Part shown: positions 33,205-45,430 of the stretch, piece after piece
Numbering within the stretch: position 1 is the first letter of the stretch
How the letters are laid out: every line of letters begins with the position of its first letter
Assembly (NCBI RefSeq): GCF_019097595.1
Contig: NC_080734.1
Span: 20,665,892-20,729,891, forward strand
DNA from: Hemibagrus wyckioides
Lineage: Eukaryota; Chordata; Actinopteri; Siluriformes; Bagridae
Length of the DNA stretch: 64,000 nt
Reading direction: 5' to 3'
The notes under the pieces: generated by a model
What the model saw: only the letters and a program-made list of their open reading frames with translations
Told to the model about the DNA's origin: nothing
Database searches by the model: none
Translations under genes and position numbers: made by a program

Positions 33205-34620
33205 GCCGCATGCATCTGTACAGATTCCTACCGAGTACCAAGAGGTCTTTACCTCCCCACTCTTTGTGTGACTGCACTATTGAACTGCTGCCTGGAACTA
33301 CTCCACCCTGCAATAGGATCTACCCTCTCTCTATAGCGGAACAAAATGAAATGGAGGAATATATCCACGAAGCATTAGAAGAAGGATACATCCAGGCTTC
33401 TACATCTCTAGCCTTATCCAAATTATTTTTAGTGAGAAAAAAGGACAGGGGTGTTCAGGCATTGCATCAGTTATCACAGACTCCTTTCTGCCTAAATATT
33501 CATAAAGCTGGATCTTTGCAGTGGATATAATCTGATGTGCATTTGAGAAGGAGATGAATAGAAGTCTGCCTAAAAAACTATCATTGGTTATGTACCAAGC
33601 CATTTGGAATCTCTTACACCCCCTCTCTCTTCCAGAGCTTCATTAACAATGTACTCAGAGACATTCTAGACATGTTATAGCCTATATTAATGATATACTA
33701 TAACTCCCTTTCTCTAAAAACCAGTTTGCCTGCCAGGTTGACATTTGCATTGGCAGGTTCTCCAACATCTCGCACATCAACTGTAAAAGTGTGGGGTGAG
33801 TAGCATTGTGCATTTCACCAGTCTACCATTACTTTTGAAAGATCAGTAGTTTGTACTTGGGTTCGCAAACTTTTATTAGCATCTCTCATTAAAGGGGGTC
33901 GGTGATTGGCCTGCTGCTCACCGTCCAAGGACGGCCTTTTTGTTAGGCCCATTGGTCATTGTTTTTCGCTCAGTTCCAGTTCACCCTCTCTAGTTCACCC
34001 TCTCTTACCTGCCTGGTCCTGAGAACAACAAAACAGATGCCTTGCCACTCATGTATGCAAAAGCACCAAAAGTGAACAGCGAAGAGCTCATCTTCCCCCT
34101 TCATGCATCATTGAAGCAATCAACTGGGAACTGGACCAAGCCATTGCTTGCACCCCTCCACAGCAGATTCCCCATTCCTGCCCTTCAAACAAGCTGTTTG
34201 TACCAGCCAACCTGCAAGCATATCTCATGAATTAGGCACACACTTCATTAGCTACAGGGCATCCAGGGACTATGTGTACAATCTGTTATGGGACAAGTAT
34301 TGGTTGCCTAATGTGCTTGTGGATGTGCAGCGAACCATTCTGCATCTGCCAAAGCTGAAGTCCCTCAAACTCTACCAGCTAATAAACTATTGCTTCTATC
34401 TGTGCCTTAATGACCCAGGTCCCACTTCACAGTGGGCCTTGTTTCTGACCTTCTGGAGAAACAAAGACGGTATCATTAATAAGGAGGATGTGGATCACCT
34501 ACCAAGTTACAACCACACCTTCCTTTGACAAGTTGTGCCTTGCCTGACTTGATGCTGTTATTCTGATTTTGCCTGACATTTCTGGATCTGTCTGCCTGTC
34601 TATAATAAAACATCTGCAAC
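33205..34620 (+). mobile_element. Decayed Ty3/gypsy pol (RT and integrase remnants)
   Basis: Frame 33210-33530 carries the gypsy RT entry region: [48 protein letters not shown] and FLVRKKDRG. Near 33683-33697 the catalytic YxDD box is degraded to YINDIL. Frame 34148-34528 has an integrase zinc-finger-like region: LGTHFISYRASRDYVYNLLW and DKYWLPNVLVDVQR. A possible 3' LTR remnant with ATAATAAAACA lies near 34602. Many stops; a fossil. Confidence 0.75.
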
Positions 34621-35690
34621 TGCATTTGCTTCAGCCTCCAGTGATGTGACATACAAATGTTCTGATGTAGATTATGAGTTCTGAAGTGGAGTTATCTCAT
34701 TTCTGCAACCCTTTTCTGATAAAACTTCTGACAATACATTCTATTTAAATTTAACCCTTATATACTCATTACTCTCTGTGTTATATCTCTGATGGTAGCT
34801 AAGACACTATTAGTTAATCACTAGATATCAATTAAACAGTATGCAAATTTTCATTCAGAGAGACCATGCAGACAATGTATGCACAATTGTGGGGCAGAAT
34901 GTTCACTTCCCTGTTCCCTTCTACTTAGATCCATTACTGCACCCATTGGTCAAAAACTGGAATATTACAGGGTTACTCTAAAAATTCTATAGATAGTAGA
35001 CATTTGTTTTACATTTAAAGTCTCTGCTGTCAGCACTTTTTAACAGTCATATTGCTTTCCAAAGTTTCCTAACACAGGAAGGTATTCAGGACAGAGGACT
35101 TGTCAGTTATGATATCAGTATGATCTAGCACATAAGAAAAGTCAACTGAAATTCTCGAAAATAATTGTGGAGATTAAAATGTACGTTCGGCTCATGTTCC
35201 ATTCATTAACATGGAAGTGGGCGGGGTTAGAGACTGTACTGCAGACAGCCACCAGTGGGCTTCAGGTGGGTTTCTTTTTCCCGAGGCTTCTCTCTCTTTT
35301 TGGTTTCTCTTTCCCGAGGCTTTACTGTTGACGCACATTTGGGATTATTTTCTTCTGCTTTTAATGGCTGTGGACTATTAAAACTACTCTGACGACATGG
35401 ACTGAAAGGGGAAGGTCACCTTGACTGCAGCGTGCCTCAGCAGTGGACACGAAATGGACCTGAGTTGTGACGGAGAGTAGGAGCTCAGTACAACATTCAT
35501 ACGAACTCCGCTCGACGTGCGACGAAGTTTTTTAAGTGGCATACTGTGTAGGTGTAGAATGAACAGAGGGATAATCCATTCCTCAAACATGAGATTTTAC
35601 TGACCTCCAGTCTGTGCACTCTGAGCCGCCAACCCCGAAAACACTAGATATGTGACGTAGGAACAATTACTGAGAACCGCCCACAACGTT
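34621..35690. other. Intergenic DNA upstream of ephx1, no gene seen
   Basis: AT-rich to ~35190. A GC-richer, CpG-containing block at 35200-35690 follows (tggaagtgggcggggttaga, ttcccgaggcttctctctct duplicated as tttctctttcccgaggcttt). This could be core promoter sequence for ephx1 or a repeat; I cannot decide from sequence alone. Confidence 0.4.
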
Positions 35691-35695
35691 CCACA

Positions 35696-36058
35696 GCAAA
35701 CTGAGACAGGCTCGAAACACTGCGACAGGCTCGAGACACACTGAGACACACTGCGACAGGCTCGAGACACACTGCGACAGGCTCGAGACACACTGAGACA
35801 CACTGCGACAGGCTCGAGACACACTGAGACAGGCTCGAGACACACTGAGACACACTGCGACAGGCTCGAGACACACTGAGACACACTGCGACAGGCTCGA
35901 GACACACTGAGACACACTGAGACAGGCTCGAGACACACTGAGACACACTGAGACAGGCTCGAGACACACTGAGACACACTGCGACAGGCTCGAGACACAC
36001 TGAGACACACTGCGACAGGCTCGAGACACACTGAGACAGGCTCGAGACACACGAAGAC
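35696..36058 (+). repeat. GACAGGCTCGAGACACACTG minisatellite
   Basis: A ~360-bp tandem array built from a 21-bp module GACAGGCTCGAGACACACTG(A/C) and a 10-bp module GACACACTG(A/C), arranged mostly as 31-bp composite units with occasional 21-bp or 41-bp variants. Every long module has a CTCGAG palindrome. The array ends at GACACACGAAGACAGACGG, directly before AAAG|GTGAGT, a consensus splice donor at 36071. On the minus strand none of the three frames contains a stop across the array, which explains the overlapping ~150-codon open frames seen there. Confidence 0.95.
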
Positions 36059-36291
36059 AGACGGAGAAAGGTGAGTCGAGTTTCGACAAGGATATAAGCA
36101 TGAGATATTTTAGATTCTTTAACAAATACTATTTGCAGTTTTTTTGTTTGGAACTAAAGACAAATACAAGTCCTGTTCGATTATTTTTCATCACAATGCA
36201 ATATGTAAACAAATAAGTATTTTATATTTGACAGTCTAATTTAGGGAACTTAATGCATATCAGTCAGTGGCTTATAGACAGTGAAACACTG

Positions 36292-36324
<33 letters not shown>

Positions 36325-38034
36325 CTCTGTGCCTAATCCGCCCACCTCTTATAGTGTTGGGCAACACAGTAACTTTGCTCTGTTTCACTGCTCTGTTACA
36401 AAAGTTTTTCAGTATCAAACTCCCTGACATTTTACTGCTCTTTACCATATATTACCAAATATAGTGTATTTGGTACTCTTTAAATAATTAAAAAAATTAA
36501 ATATTTAAAAAATTAACAAAAGGGTTTTTTTTTAGGTCTCAGTCACCTTTTTTAATTAAAACGCCAATAAGAACGTTTTACATGTTCATATACATTACTC
36601 ATTTTATAGTCATTTTATATACACTCTATACTGTTACTGAAAGAACCCCAAACCTTCAGAATTCAGAAGGTTCAGAAAAAAATGCTTTGGGATCAAAAGA
36701 TGAATATGAAACTATAGATCCGAAAGTTCTTATTTTCTGATATTTACCTCTAAGATGTATTAAACAACCAAAACATGGCATAACATAAATAACACTTAAT
36801 ATTTGGCAAAATATCCCTTGCTTGGAATAACTGCAGCAGACCCACTGACATCACCAAACTGCTACTGTTTAAAGACAGCATGATTTAATAGATCCTTTGT
36901 CATTGCTGCATACGCCTGATTTACATGTAAAATGGCTACAGCTTCAGCACCCTTGCTCCAGTGGAAAAATGCTCAAGTGTACCAAGTGTCTGCCACCATT
37001 GCTAAAGACAAGCACTTCATTCATTCCAGTCACACCAATTCTTCTGCAGAAAGGTGTCAGGTAGCCATAGCTTCTTTGTGAATATGAGTGTAAATCGTTC
37101 ACAAGTGATTGATCAAACTGCTATGAAATCAGCAGCTGCAATTCCTGGTAATTACGCTGTACTGTATGTTTGTGTAACCACAGCTGAGAGACGATATCTA
37201 TTGGGTCCCTAGATCATTGAGGGCCCCACTTGCATCACCTGGCAGGCAGTCTTATGTGGAAGAGGAAATCTATGCTTTGGTCAAACTCTTCAGGTACACA
37301 TTACTTTTGTGCCGTTTCTATTTTCCAGAGGCTATAGTTTGTTTAAATTATAAAACAGGTATATATAAAACAGTTTGTTTAAATTATATAACAGATAAAA
37401 TACAGATAGACTTGCTTCATTTTGCATGAAAAATAAAGCAGCTTTCATTAAGGATTTGTCTGATAAGTGGTGTTCCATAGTATTCCTTTTTTTTCTTTTT
37501 TTTACTGAAATTTATTTTTCTGTAACATTTCTTTGTTGGAAAAGTAATGCCTGGAGAGTCTTTTGAAGAGTCTATATATTAGTTCACTGATAGTTACGTG
37601 ATTACAATACACAAATTTGTGATTATAAGTAGTATTCCTCTGTTTGTTGTATTCCTGTTTGTATTATTTGTTATTTGATGTTATTTGATCCCTTTAATGT
37701 GAATGCTGAATTAATTAATTAATTTTTCAGCATTAATATATACTATGGGCATTCCATTTTTTAAGGTAGACTTTTTATATTAGACATGACTTACAAAACT
37801 TTATTTATTTATTTTTTTAGTAAATTACATCATTAATCACCATCTGAAACATACAGTTATAATGTCTATAGCAGTCTGGTTGTTGAAGGTGCTTTATTAG
37901 TGGATATTAGTAGTTTATTAGTGCTTTATTATTTATTATTATTTATTAGGTGCAAAAGGATGCTTATTTTTATTCAACAAGGCACAACTTTGTACTCAAA
38001 ATCAAGAGTTTGTATTTGTTTTTATTGTCCCCAG
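36059..38034. other. Possible ephx1 intron 1 with Tc1 relic and (GT)n
   Basis: Starts with the donor-like GTGAGT at 36071 and ends with the acceptor CCCCAG at 38034. Holds a (GT)n microsatellite (36296-36321) and a family-R Tc1-like relic at 36650-37140 (aaacaaccaaaacatggcat, then aataacacttaatatttggc). The rest is AT-rich with nothing recognised. Intron status is inferred. Confidence 0.4.
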
Positions 38035-38041
38035 CAACAAA

Positions 38042-41000
38042 ATGTACGTGGAGTTGGCATTGGCAGTAGTACTGGGTACAGTGGTTGCTCTCATACATCT
38101 GAAAAACAGGCAAAAGTCTTTAGAGACAGAAGATGGCTGGTGGGGTGTGGGAACACCACTGGAAAGTCCTGAAGATGACAGCATTCAGCCATTCCAAGTG
38201 GAGACCACACAAGAAGAGATTAAAGTAAACTGATTATTTTTAAATAATTTCTCCACTATTATGGATTATTATTTTTCAAACCAGCATTTATAACTCCAGT
38301 CAGCATAGTCTTTCCCAGTTATAGATGTATCATGACTCTGCCATTAATATTTCAGTATTCAATATTTGAGAATGTTGGAGAATACCATAGTTACATAGTG
38401 CATATTGTAAACAGTAGCCCTGTTATCTGACTGCAGCAAGAGCTCAAAATGGTTTAAATACAAAATATAGCGCCACAATATTCTTTTCATATTCTTATAG
38501 AGCAATATTTATTCTGGCTAGAACTATGTAACTGATGGAAAACACATACATATATATATATCCAGCATTGGGGAGTAACTAGTTACATGTAACGGTGTTA
38601 TGTAACTTAATTACAAAATAAATGTAACAGTAACTCGTTACAGTTAATAGAGTTTGTTGTTAGAGTTTGTTAAAGTGGTGCTATTCTGATGATTTTGATT
38701 GGTTCTCTGGTTTGAATTTGCGGAGCGTCTGCCAATTACATTAATCCACATTGCCTCAGAAAGCTTTAGGCTAATACACTGTCTGAGAGTGACCACCATG
38801 GCGAGTGATAAAAATGCATTTCAGTCCTGGAAATTTAAAAATAATTTCATCCTGAAATCCAATAAGGGGCAAATATAACAGTTCAGGGGGAAATTAGTTT
38901 CCCAGCTTTTAAAATGCTTTCGACATCAAAGGCTTCAATGTTGAACCTGAGGAAGCATCTGCAGGTATCCCAGTGGGCACGTTGATATCAATTTGATGTC
39001 AAATATTAGTCAAGACTTGATCAAGATGCTATAGTGGGAACAAAAGTGTCCAAAAGGGCCAAACACCTGATAAATAAAATATTTCTTACTTTAATTACTT
39101 TTGTGTCATTATTTTAGTGTTCAAAATAAGACCTCAATATGTGGATGTCAAACTGACGTCAAGTTTTTGATGTCAATTTGATTTGCATTTTTGACTTGTT
39201 TTTTGACAATTTTTTGGCGTCAATTTGATGTTTTGACAAATTGCCCACTGGGTATATAATAAACCAATTTCAGTATAGGATTAACTTCCTATTTTAAACC
39301 AATTACCACTGGAAGAAATTGCCTTCCAAACTGAATTTAAAATAATGTTATAGCATCTTGATCAAGTCTTGACTAATATTTGACATCAAATTGATATCAA
39401 CGTGCCCACTGGGTCGTATTTGGCTTGTTCAGTACTCAAATGTTATACACATCTATGCAATACAGTGGAATGCTGCCTTACGTTTACCATCCTACCCTGT
39501 TAGTCAAACCTTTTATTTTATTTTATTTTATTTTATTTTATTTTATTTTATTTTATTTTATTTTATTTTATTTTATTTTATTATTTATTTTTACTATTAT
39601 ACCCTCATTGGGGGCTGAGCCCCCTTAAATGAAAATCCTAAAATTGTCCCTGCTGCTAGCTACCTTTACCAGGCACACTTCTATTGATGAACCCTTTGAC
39701 AGAAAATATATAGCTCGCACTTTTCCTCCTTGTAAATGTGTTGGTGTCAGATCTAATATAACTTATTATATAACTTATAATTAACATAAACTTACGTTAT
39801 TTTAGCGCTGTAGCGTACATTATGATGACTCTTTTCAGATTATGTTTTTTTCCAAGGCATTGTTACTTGCCAGTGTGTCCTGTCATAGCTATGCAAAGAT
39901 TAGATTCCTAAAACAGTATTAAACAGTTTTTGTTCTGAAGTCTGGTTTTGTGGCTGGGCTTAAAATTAAATTAATATAATCTTAATTCAAGTGATGAAAA
40001 GATTTAAAATTCTAACAGTAAACAGAGTTGAGTTCTACTGTAAGGTTAACGCTGCCTGGGATAAATGTTTGGAAATGATTTCGTTAAAAATATGATGCTA
40101 TACTTTAAGTAAACTATACTATATAATATATAAGCTATACTTAGATCTGAGAGGGGGGAGGCTAGAGAGAAGTTAGGACCCCAAAGAGGCCTTTCTTCCT
40201 TAGAAATGAGCTTCTCTGGCTGGAGCCACCTTTTAGCAGTCCTAAGCAACTCATGCATTTGGGCGTGAGGGTATATGCCTGCCTGGAACCACTCTACTGG
40301 CACATTGGTGGCAGAGTGTCCACAGTGCACCTTCAGAATCGCATCCACTGCCTCCTCTGCCGTGAGGGTATAGTAGGCCAATTGGGCCTCCCCAGAGAGG
40401 AAAGGGTTTAGGACACGGGCCCAGTCATCACTGTTACGCTTTTCACAGGTTGCAATGTTTTCAAATGGCATTGTCATGGGTGAACTTTCCCTGACTTTGT
40501 GCAAGTGTACAAAGTGTGTAGGTGTAAGAATCGATGCTGGTTTGAAGCCAAAGTGTAGTAACACCAAATACTGACTTGATTTAGATTTCTGTTCTCTTTG
40601 CTTACTTTAAATTGATAAAAATAACCAATTAAAACATATTTTTTGAAAGCATTCTTACTTTACAGCATTTCTTTACACCTGCCTAAAACTTTTACATAGT
40701 ACTATATATGTGTCTTGAATTTTTTTTTACAACGGTAGGTTTTATGATGCCATATTGAATGCTTGATTATTTTTGTACCTAGTGTGGATGCATGTATGTC
40801 CATGTACTTGTTATGCAATAATAGTTATTTGTTGGTCTGTCATCTCTAGGACTTGTATCATCGTATTGATCAGACACGACCTGTCCCTTCTCTGGAAGAC
40901 AGCCAGTTTCACTATGGCTTCAACTCCAGTTACCTGCAGAAGGTTGTTTCATACTGGAGGAATGACTTTGACTGGAGGAGACAAGTGGAAAAACTGAACC

Positions 41001-44000
41001 AATATCCCCACTTTAAAACCAAAATTGAAGGTGTGTATATACACTATATGGCCAGGCGCTTGTGGATGACTGGCCATCACACACTTTCTCCAAGTTGGAA
41101 GCACACAATTGTATTACATGTGTTTGTATGCTGTAGAATTACAATTTCCCTTTTCTTTTTGCTAATGCTCTTGTAAATTCACATAGCAACACTCCAAAAT
41201 TTTGTGAATAGCTTTCCCCTGAAGAGTGGTGGTTATTTAACAGCAAAGGGGGGAGTGAATATGAAATTGTATGTTCAACACATATGGGTGTGCTGATCAG
41301 GTGTCCATATGCTTTTGGCCATATAATGCATGTATTAACATTGATAGAAATAATGATAAGCTTCTGCATACTAGTATCTTCACATATATGCAGATCACTC
41401 ATGCCAATGGCACTGATGCATCCCCACACCATTAGAAATGCTGGTTTTTGAGCCTTTAATTGATAACAGTCTGGATGGTCTGGAAGAGGAAAATCAGACA
41501 ATGTGGCATAAATTTCTAAATTTGAAAACACTAAAAATCATTTATTTGTTCTTTTGTCTGTTAAAGTAAATTAACAAATTACAAATGATAGTTTTTATTG
41601 CATTTATTTTATACAATGTACCAGCCTCTCTGGAAATGGGGTTTGTAGTTCAGGTTTTTGTGAAATGTGACAACTGTAAAACCAAAGAACCCAACAGAAG
41701 CAAGACCATGACTCTAATGGTGTGGTATGGCCAGGCATTGACCTTTTAAACTCATGGGTATAGTATCACAGTAGGTATGAAAGTCTGATATATTATTTTT
41801 GTCTGGTTGTCTGACATTTAAGGTATTGATGTCCATTATATTCATGTGAAACCCAAGAACCTGACTGAAGGAGCATGTAGTGTACCTCTGATGATGGTAC
41901 ATGGCTGGCCTGGTTCCTTTTATGAATTCTATGGCATCCTGCCCCTGCTGACAGAGCCAGGGAGCCCCGAGGACATTGTTTTTGAGGTCATCTGTCCCTC
42001 TATTCCTGGCTACGGCTTTTCTGAGGCACCACATAAAAAAGGTACTTAAACCCACAATGTCTGCTTCTTGTGCCTATTTCTGTTCACATCAGCTCAGGCT
42101 CTGTCTGTTAGTTCAAAATCCCAGAACTCACAGAAAGCCATTTTGATTCTTTAATAAATATGCTTGGGTTGGGTTTTGTAACTTAGGTTACACTGGATAA
42201 AAAATGTTGTTTAATTTCCAGTGTGTATGCTGTAACCCTGTTTGGAATAGGTTTCAATTCAGTGTGCGCGGCGCGAGTGTTCCACAAGCTGATGAAGCGA
42301 CTTGGTTTCAGCCAGTTTTACGTTCAAGGAGGAGACTGGGGCTGGATTATCACTACTAACATGGCTCAGCTAGAGCCCAAGTAAGAATCATTTTGAAACT
42401 GATTTTTCTGAATTGATATTACTACATTAAATTTTTGAACATGCCAAAAATACATCACTGTAACCATATAAAGTGAAGAAATATTAGAATGTAAGTGTAG
42501 AAATATTCACAACCCTCCAAAGTACTCAGATTAGTCTGAATTACAGATGAACTATTTGTCATCAAAATATAAAATGAAGAATGTTGCTTCTATAATTATT
42601 CACTCCCTGATGTTTTATTAGAACCAACTAACAGCTGTAAGTTTGTTGGGGTCAGTGAATTTCCCACCAAATCTGCACACAGTTTGAGAATGATTTTCAG
42701 CTGTTCTTGACAGTTTTGTTTTTACTCCAGGTTCTTTGGGTTGTTTGGATGTTGTCATCAGTCCAGGTTCAAAAGTTTTTGTCTCAAAAACTATTATCTC
42801 AAACTCATAATACCAGAATACCAGAAAACAAATCTTCACTGGGTGGCTCATGTGCTTTCGATTTCCTATGAAATACTTGCTGACCATTTATTAATTTTGA
42901 CTCTGAAGAGTCACTGTAGGTGAATATGAGTTTGCAAAAAAAATGTGCATCATTTGTTATTCAGACAAATCTGATCAATCCCTGGGGGGTTGTATAGTTT
43001 TACAAACCAGCATATACTATAGTCTGTATCTAAATGATGGTCTTAAAGGATGCATAATATAGATCACATGAATACACACTTTTGTTTTCTTGTTATTTCA
43101 GGATTGTAAAGGGTCTGCATGTCAACTTTGCACCTCTAGTCAAACCAAGTCTGACCATTATATTATCCATGCTTTTGGGTCACTACTTTCCAAGACTCTT
43201 TGGCTTCACTCATCATGATGTAAAGAAAATTTTTCCCATTAAGCAGAAATTAGTTGTAAGTGCAGTGAAGGAGACAGGATATATGCATATACAAGCCACC
43301 AAGCCTGATACTGCTGGTAAAAGACCATCCACTTGTGGAAAAGCTACCCACTACTTTTCTATAATAATTAATAATTTATTTTGTAGAAGATGCTTTTGAA
43401 ATGTAATTTTTTCACTGTCCTAATGTTGGATATTACGGACTGATATTTATTTATTTGTTTATTTTTTAAATGTAAGGTACCAACTATTTCTGTTGCTGTT
43501 TGTATTCTAATTGATAGGACGTGGTCTGAATGACTCGCCTGTTGGTTTGATGGCATATATCCTGGAGAAGTTTTCAACCTGGACTGATCAGGAGTTCACA
43601 AGCCTTGAGGATGGAGGCTTCAAAATGTATGTTGTTCAGGATTTGTGGTTTGGCTTTAGTGTTTATGCTTTATGGGTGGTCATTATGCTTTTTTGTTGTT
43701 TGTCCAAAATTCTTGTTAACATGATATGGCAGGAATAAGTAGCTGAACAATTGTAGGATTCATCTGAAGCTATCACAGTAACCAGCAGATGAAACGATTA
43801 CATTCTGGAATGGAAACAAACAGGGTCAGATTCACTGGGAGGTCTCAAATGTCTGAAATAGGTTTTCTTCAATAGCTTTGTTTCAAGTATATTTGAACTT
43901 GGCATGAAGGACTAGACAAGTTCAATTAGTTCTGATGTTTACATGCATATATTATTCAATTTACTTTATTTGTATAGCACCTTTTACAATGGACATTGTC

Positions 44001-44597
44001 TCAAAGCAGATTTACAAAAGTAGAGAAACAGATTTTATCCCTAATGAGCACACCTGCGGTGATGGTGGCAAGGAAAATTATGATATGAGGAAGAAACCTT
44101 GAGAGGAACCAGGCTCAGATGAGAACCCATCTTCATTTGGGTGAATGTGATATCACATTTTACTTTCATCACAGGAAGTTCTCTCTGGATGACCTGCTGA
44201 CCAATGTGATGATCTACTGGACTACCAATTCAATCATCCCCTCCATGCGTTTCTACAAGGAGAACATTGGCAAAGGTCTTACTCAGCCACATTCCAAGTA
44301 TGTCAGGAAATTAACGTTTGGATTTCTGTGCTATTTTCATTTTAATGAGTATTCTTCAATGCTTGTTTTTCTTTGTTTTTCTGTATATTTAGAATTCCAG
44401 TTGTAGTTCCAACAGGTTTGGCAATTTTCCCAAAAGAGCTGGTGCACACTCCAGAACTGTGGGCCAGGCAGAAGTACCAAAAACTTGTGAGCTACACTCT
44501 GATGCCCAGAGGAGGCCATTTCGCTGCCATGGAAGAACCAGAATTAATGGCACAAGATATTCAGAAGTTTGTCAAGATTGTGGAGGGGATAAAGTGA
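38042..44597 (+). CDS. ephx1: EPHX1, microsomal epoxide hydrolase
   Basis: Seen: coding exons 38042-38224, 40850-41030, 41823-42041, 42251-42380, 43102-43316, 43518-43626, 44175-44297 and 44393-44597 join in phase to 454 aa (human 455). An N-terminal membrane anchor (residues 2-19, VELALAVVLGTVVALIHL) is followed by the conserved EDGWWG and the epoxide hydrolase N-terminal region. The alpha/beta-hydrolase core has the oxyanion motif HGWPGS (H148-P151), the nucleophile D223 in GGDWGW, the charge-relay acid E402 in FPKELVHTPELW and the catalytic H429 in RGGHFAA, all at human-like spacing. Family knowledge: this ER enzyme hydrates xenobiotic and endogenous epoxides to trans-diols. The start is the first ATG after the CCCCAG acceptor (exon begins 38035), so a non-coding leader exon must lie upstream. 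Introns carry a MITE, gag debris and Tc1 fragments. Poly(A) signal at 44616. Confidence 0.96.
38567..38650 (+). mobile_element. hAT-like element end
   Basis: GGGGAGTAACTAGTTACATG and GTAACAGTAACTCGTTACAG match the terminal pattern of common fish hAT-type non-autonomous elements. The other end was not found. In ephx1 intron 2. Confidence 0.4.
38969..39413. mobile_element. MITE with long inverted ends CCCAGTGGGC
   Basis: Ends are inverted copies of about 65 bp: CCCAGTGGGCACGTTGATAT... at 38969 and its complement ending at 39413, including the block TTAGTCAAGACTTGATCAAG on both arms. A second, internal end (ATTGCCCACTGGG, 39240-39252) indicates nested or tandem copies of the same family. The superfamily is not assigned. 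Confidence 0.85.
39509..39600 (+). repeat. (TTTTA)n microsatellite
   Basis: About 14 TTTTA units within ephx1 intron 2, followed by TTATTTATTTTTAC. Confidence 0.95.
40046..40567 (-). mobile_element. Ty3/gypsy gag-like fragment
   Basis: A 173-codon minus-strand frame contains NSDDWARVLNPFLSGEAQLA and YYTLTAEEA, a pattern of gypsy Gag matrix/capsid-like regions of fish elements (WA..L.PFL.GEAQ.AY). VEWFQAGIYPHAQMHELLRT and AKRWLQPE follow, equivalent to the downstream SCAN-like part. No neighbouring pol or LTR is visible. Antisense to ephx1, in the intron between its first two coding exons. Confidence 0.65.
41038..41335 (-). mobile_element. Short Tc1-like remnant (TATATGGCCA ends)
   Basis: The left end ACACTATATGGCCAGGCGCT and the right end CATATGCTTTTGGCCATATA are inverted matches of the common fish Tc1 terminus. 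The interior is a deletion product with aattttgtgaatagctttcc. In ephx1 intron 3. Confidence 0.65.
41370..41500 (-). mobile_element. Tc1-like transposase fragment
   Basis: The minus strand reads MVWGCISAIGMSDLHICED, matching the GGGSVMVWGC.SA.G block around the second catalytic region of Tc1 transposases. Ends are not visible. Confidence 0.6.
43955..44160 (-). repeat. Dispersed fish repeat (family D, copy 4)
   Basis: Contains tttatttgtatagcaccttt, acaatggacattgtctcaaa, gaagaaaccttgagaggaac and cccatcttcatttgggtgaa. It ends ~15 bp before the acceptor of the ephx1 exon starting at 44175, so repeat sequence supplies much of the 3' splice-site neighbourhood. Confidence 0.75.
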
Positions 44598-44615
44598 AGG
44601 GGCATTTTTGTTAAC

Positions 44616-44621
44616 AATAAA
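44616..44621 (+). promoter_or_regulatory. ephx1: ephx1 poly(A) signal AATAAA
   Basis: AATAAA lies 18 bp past the stop codon; a further AATAAA occurs near 44724. The short 3' UTR implied by the first would be unusually brief, so the second may be the main site. Confidence 0.45.
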
Positions 44622-44984
44622 CCCACCAATCACTTTTTTTATTTGAATTGTGACTAATCCAGACAGAATTTTTTTTTCTTCTAAACACAATGCAGAATAT
44701 AAGTGCTTATGCAAAATGCAAAAATAAATAATCAAAGCAGCAGATACAGTGAAGTGAAAGTGCTTTCAAAATAGTGTAATAAAAAAAGGCAAAATAAAGT
44801 TAAATTAGTGTTTGGTATAAACACCCCCTTTTCTCAGCTGAAATTAAATGGGCTGACAGGCAGATAAGTTTCCTGTAGGCCTCTTCAGAGGTTCAGAAAT
44901 CACAATACTTATTTAATTATTTTTTTTAAACGAATGTTAACGAAATATGAAATATTAACGATTATTAATGAAATATTAACACTG

Positions 44985-45412
44985 TAACATGTACTACCAT
45001 ATATTTACAGACAAAAGTATGTGAAAAGCTGGCCAACACACCCAAATATTGTTCCTGTGTTGCCACAAATTTAAAAATACACAATTGAATAGAATGTCTC
45101 TGTCTGCTGCAACATTCCAGTTTCCCTTCACTGGAACTGAGAGTCTTGAACCCTGTTCCAGCATGATGATGCCCCTGTACACAAAGCACAGAGCTCCATG
45201 AAGACATGGTGTGTTAAGGTTGGAGTGGATGACCTGGAGTGTCCTGCACTGAGTCCTGACTCTGACTCAACCCCATTGGGATGAACTGGAACACCAACTG
45301 AACCCCAGACCTCCTCACTTTTACAACATCAGTGTCTGATCTCACTAATGCTCTTGTAGCTGAATGATCACTAATCCCCACAGACACGCTCTAATATCTA
45401 GTGGAAAACCTC
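44985..45412 (+). mobile_element. Tc1-like transposase fragment
   Basis: A plus-strand frame contains FQHDDAPVHKAQSSMKTW and VGVDDLECPALSPDS, aligning with the second catalytic Asp (QHDxAPVH) and the SPDLNPIE region, the latter mutated. The left end resembles ccatatatttacagacaaaa, the Tc1 terminus. Confidence 0.75.
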
Positions 45413-45430
45413 ATATATATATATATATAT

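Noticed and set aside
35597..36125. Overlapping 118-152 codon Ser/Cys-rich frames as a gene
   Set aside because: Stop-free minisatellite unit cycling through frames; no start context or homology.
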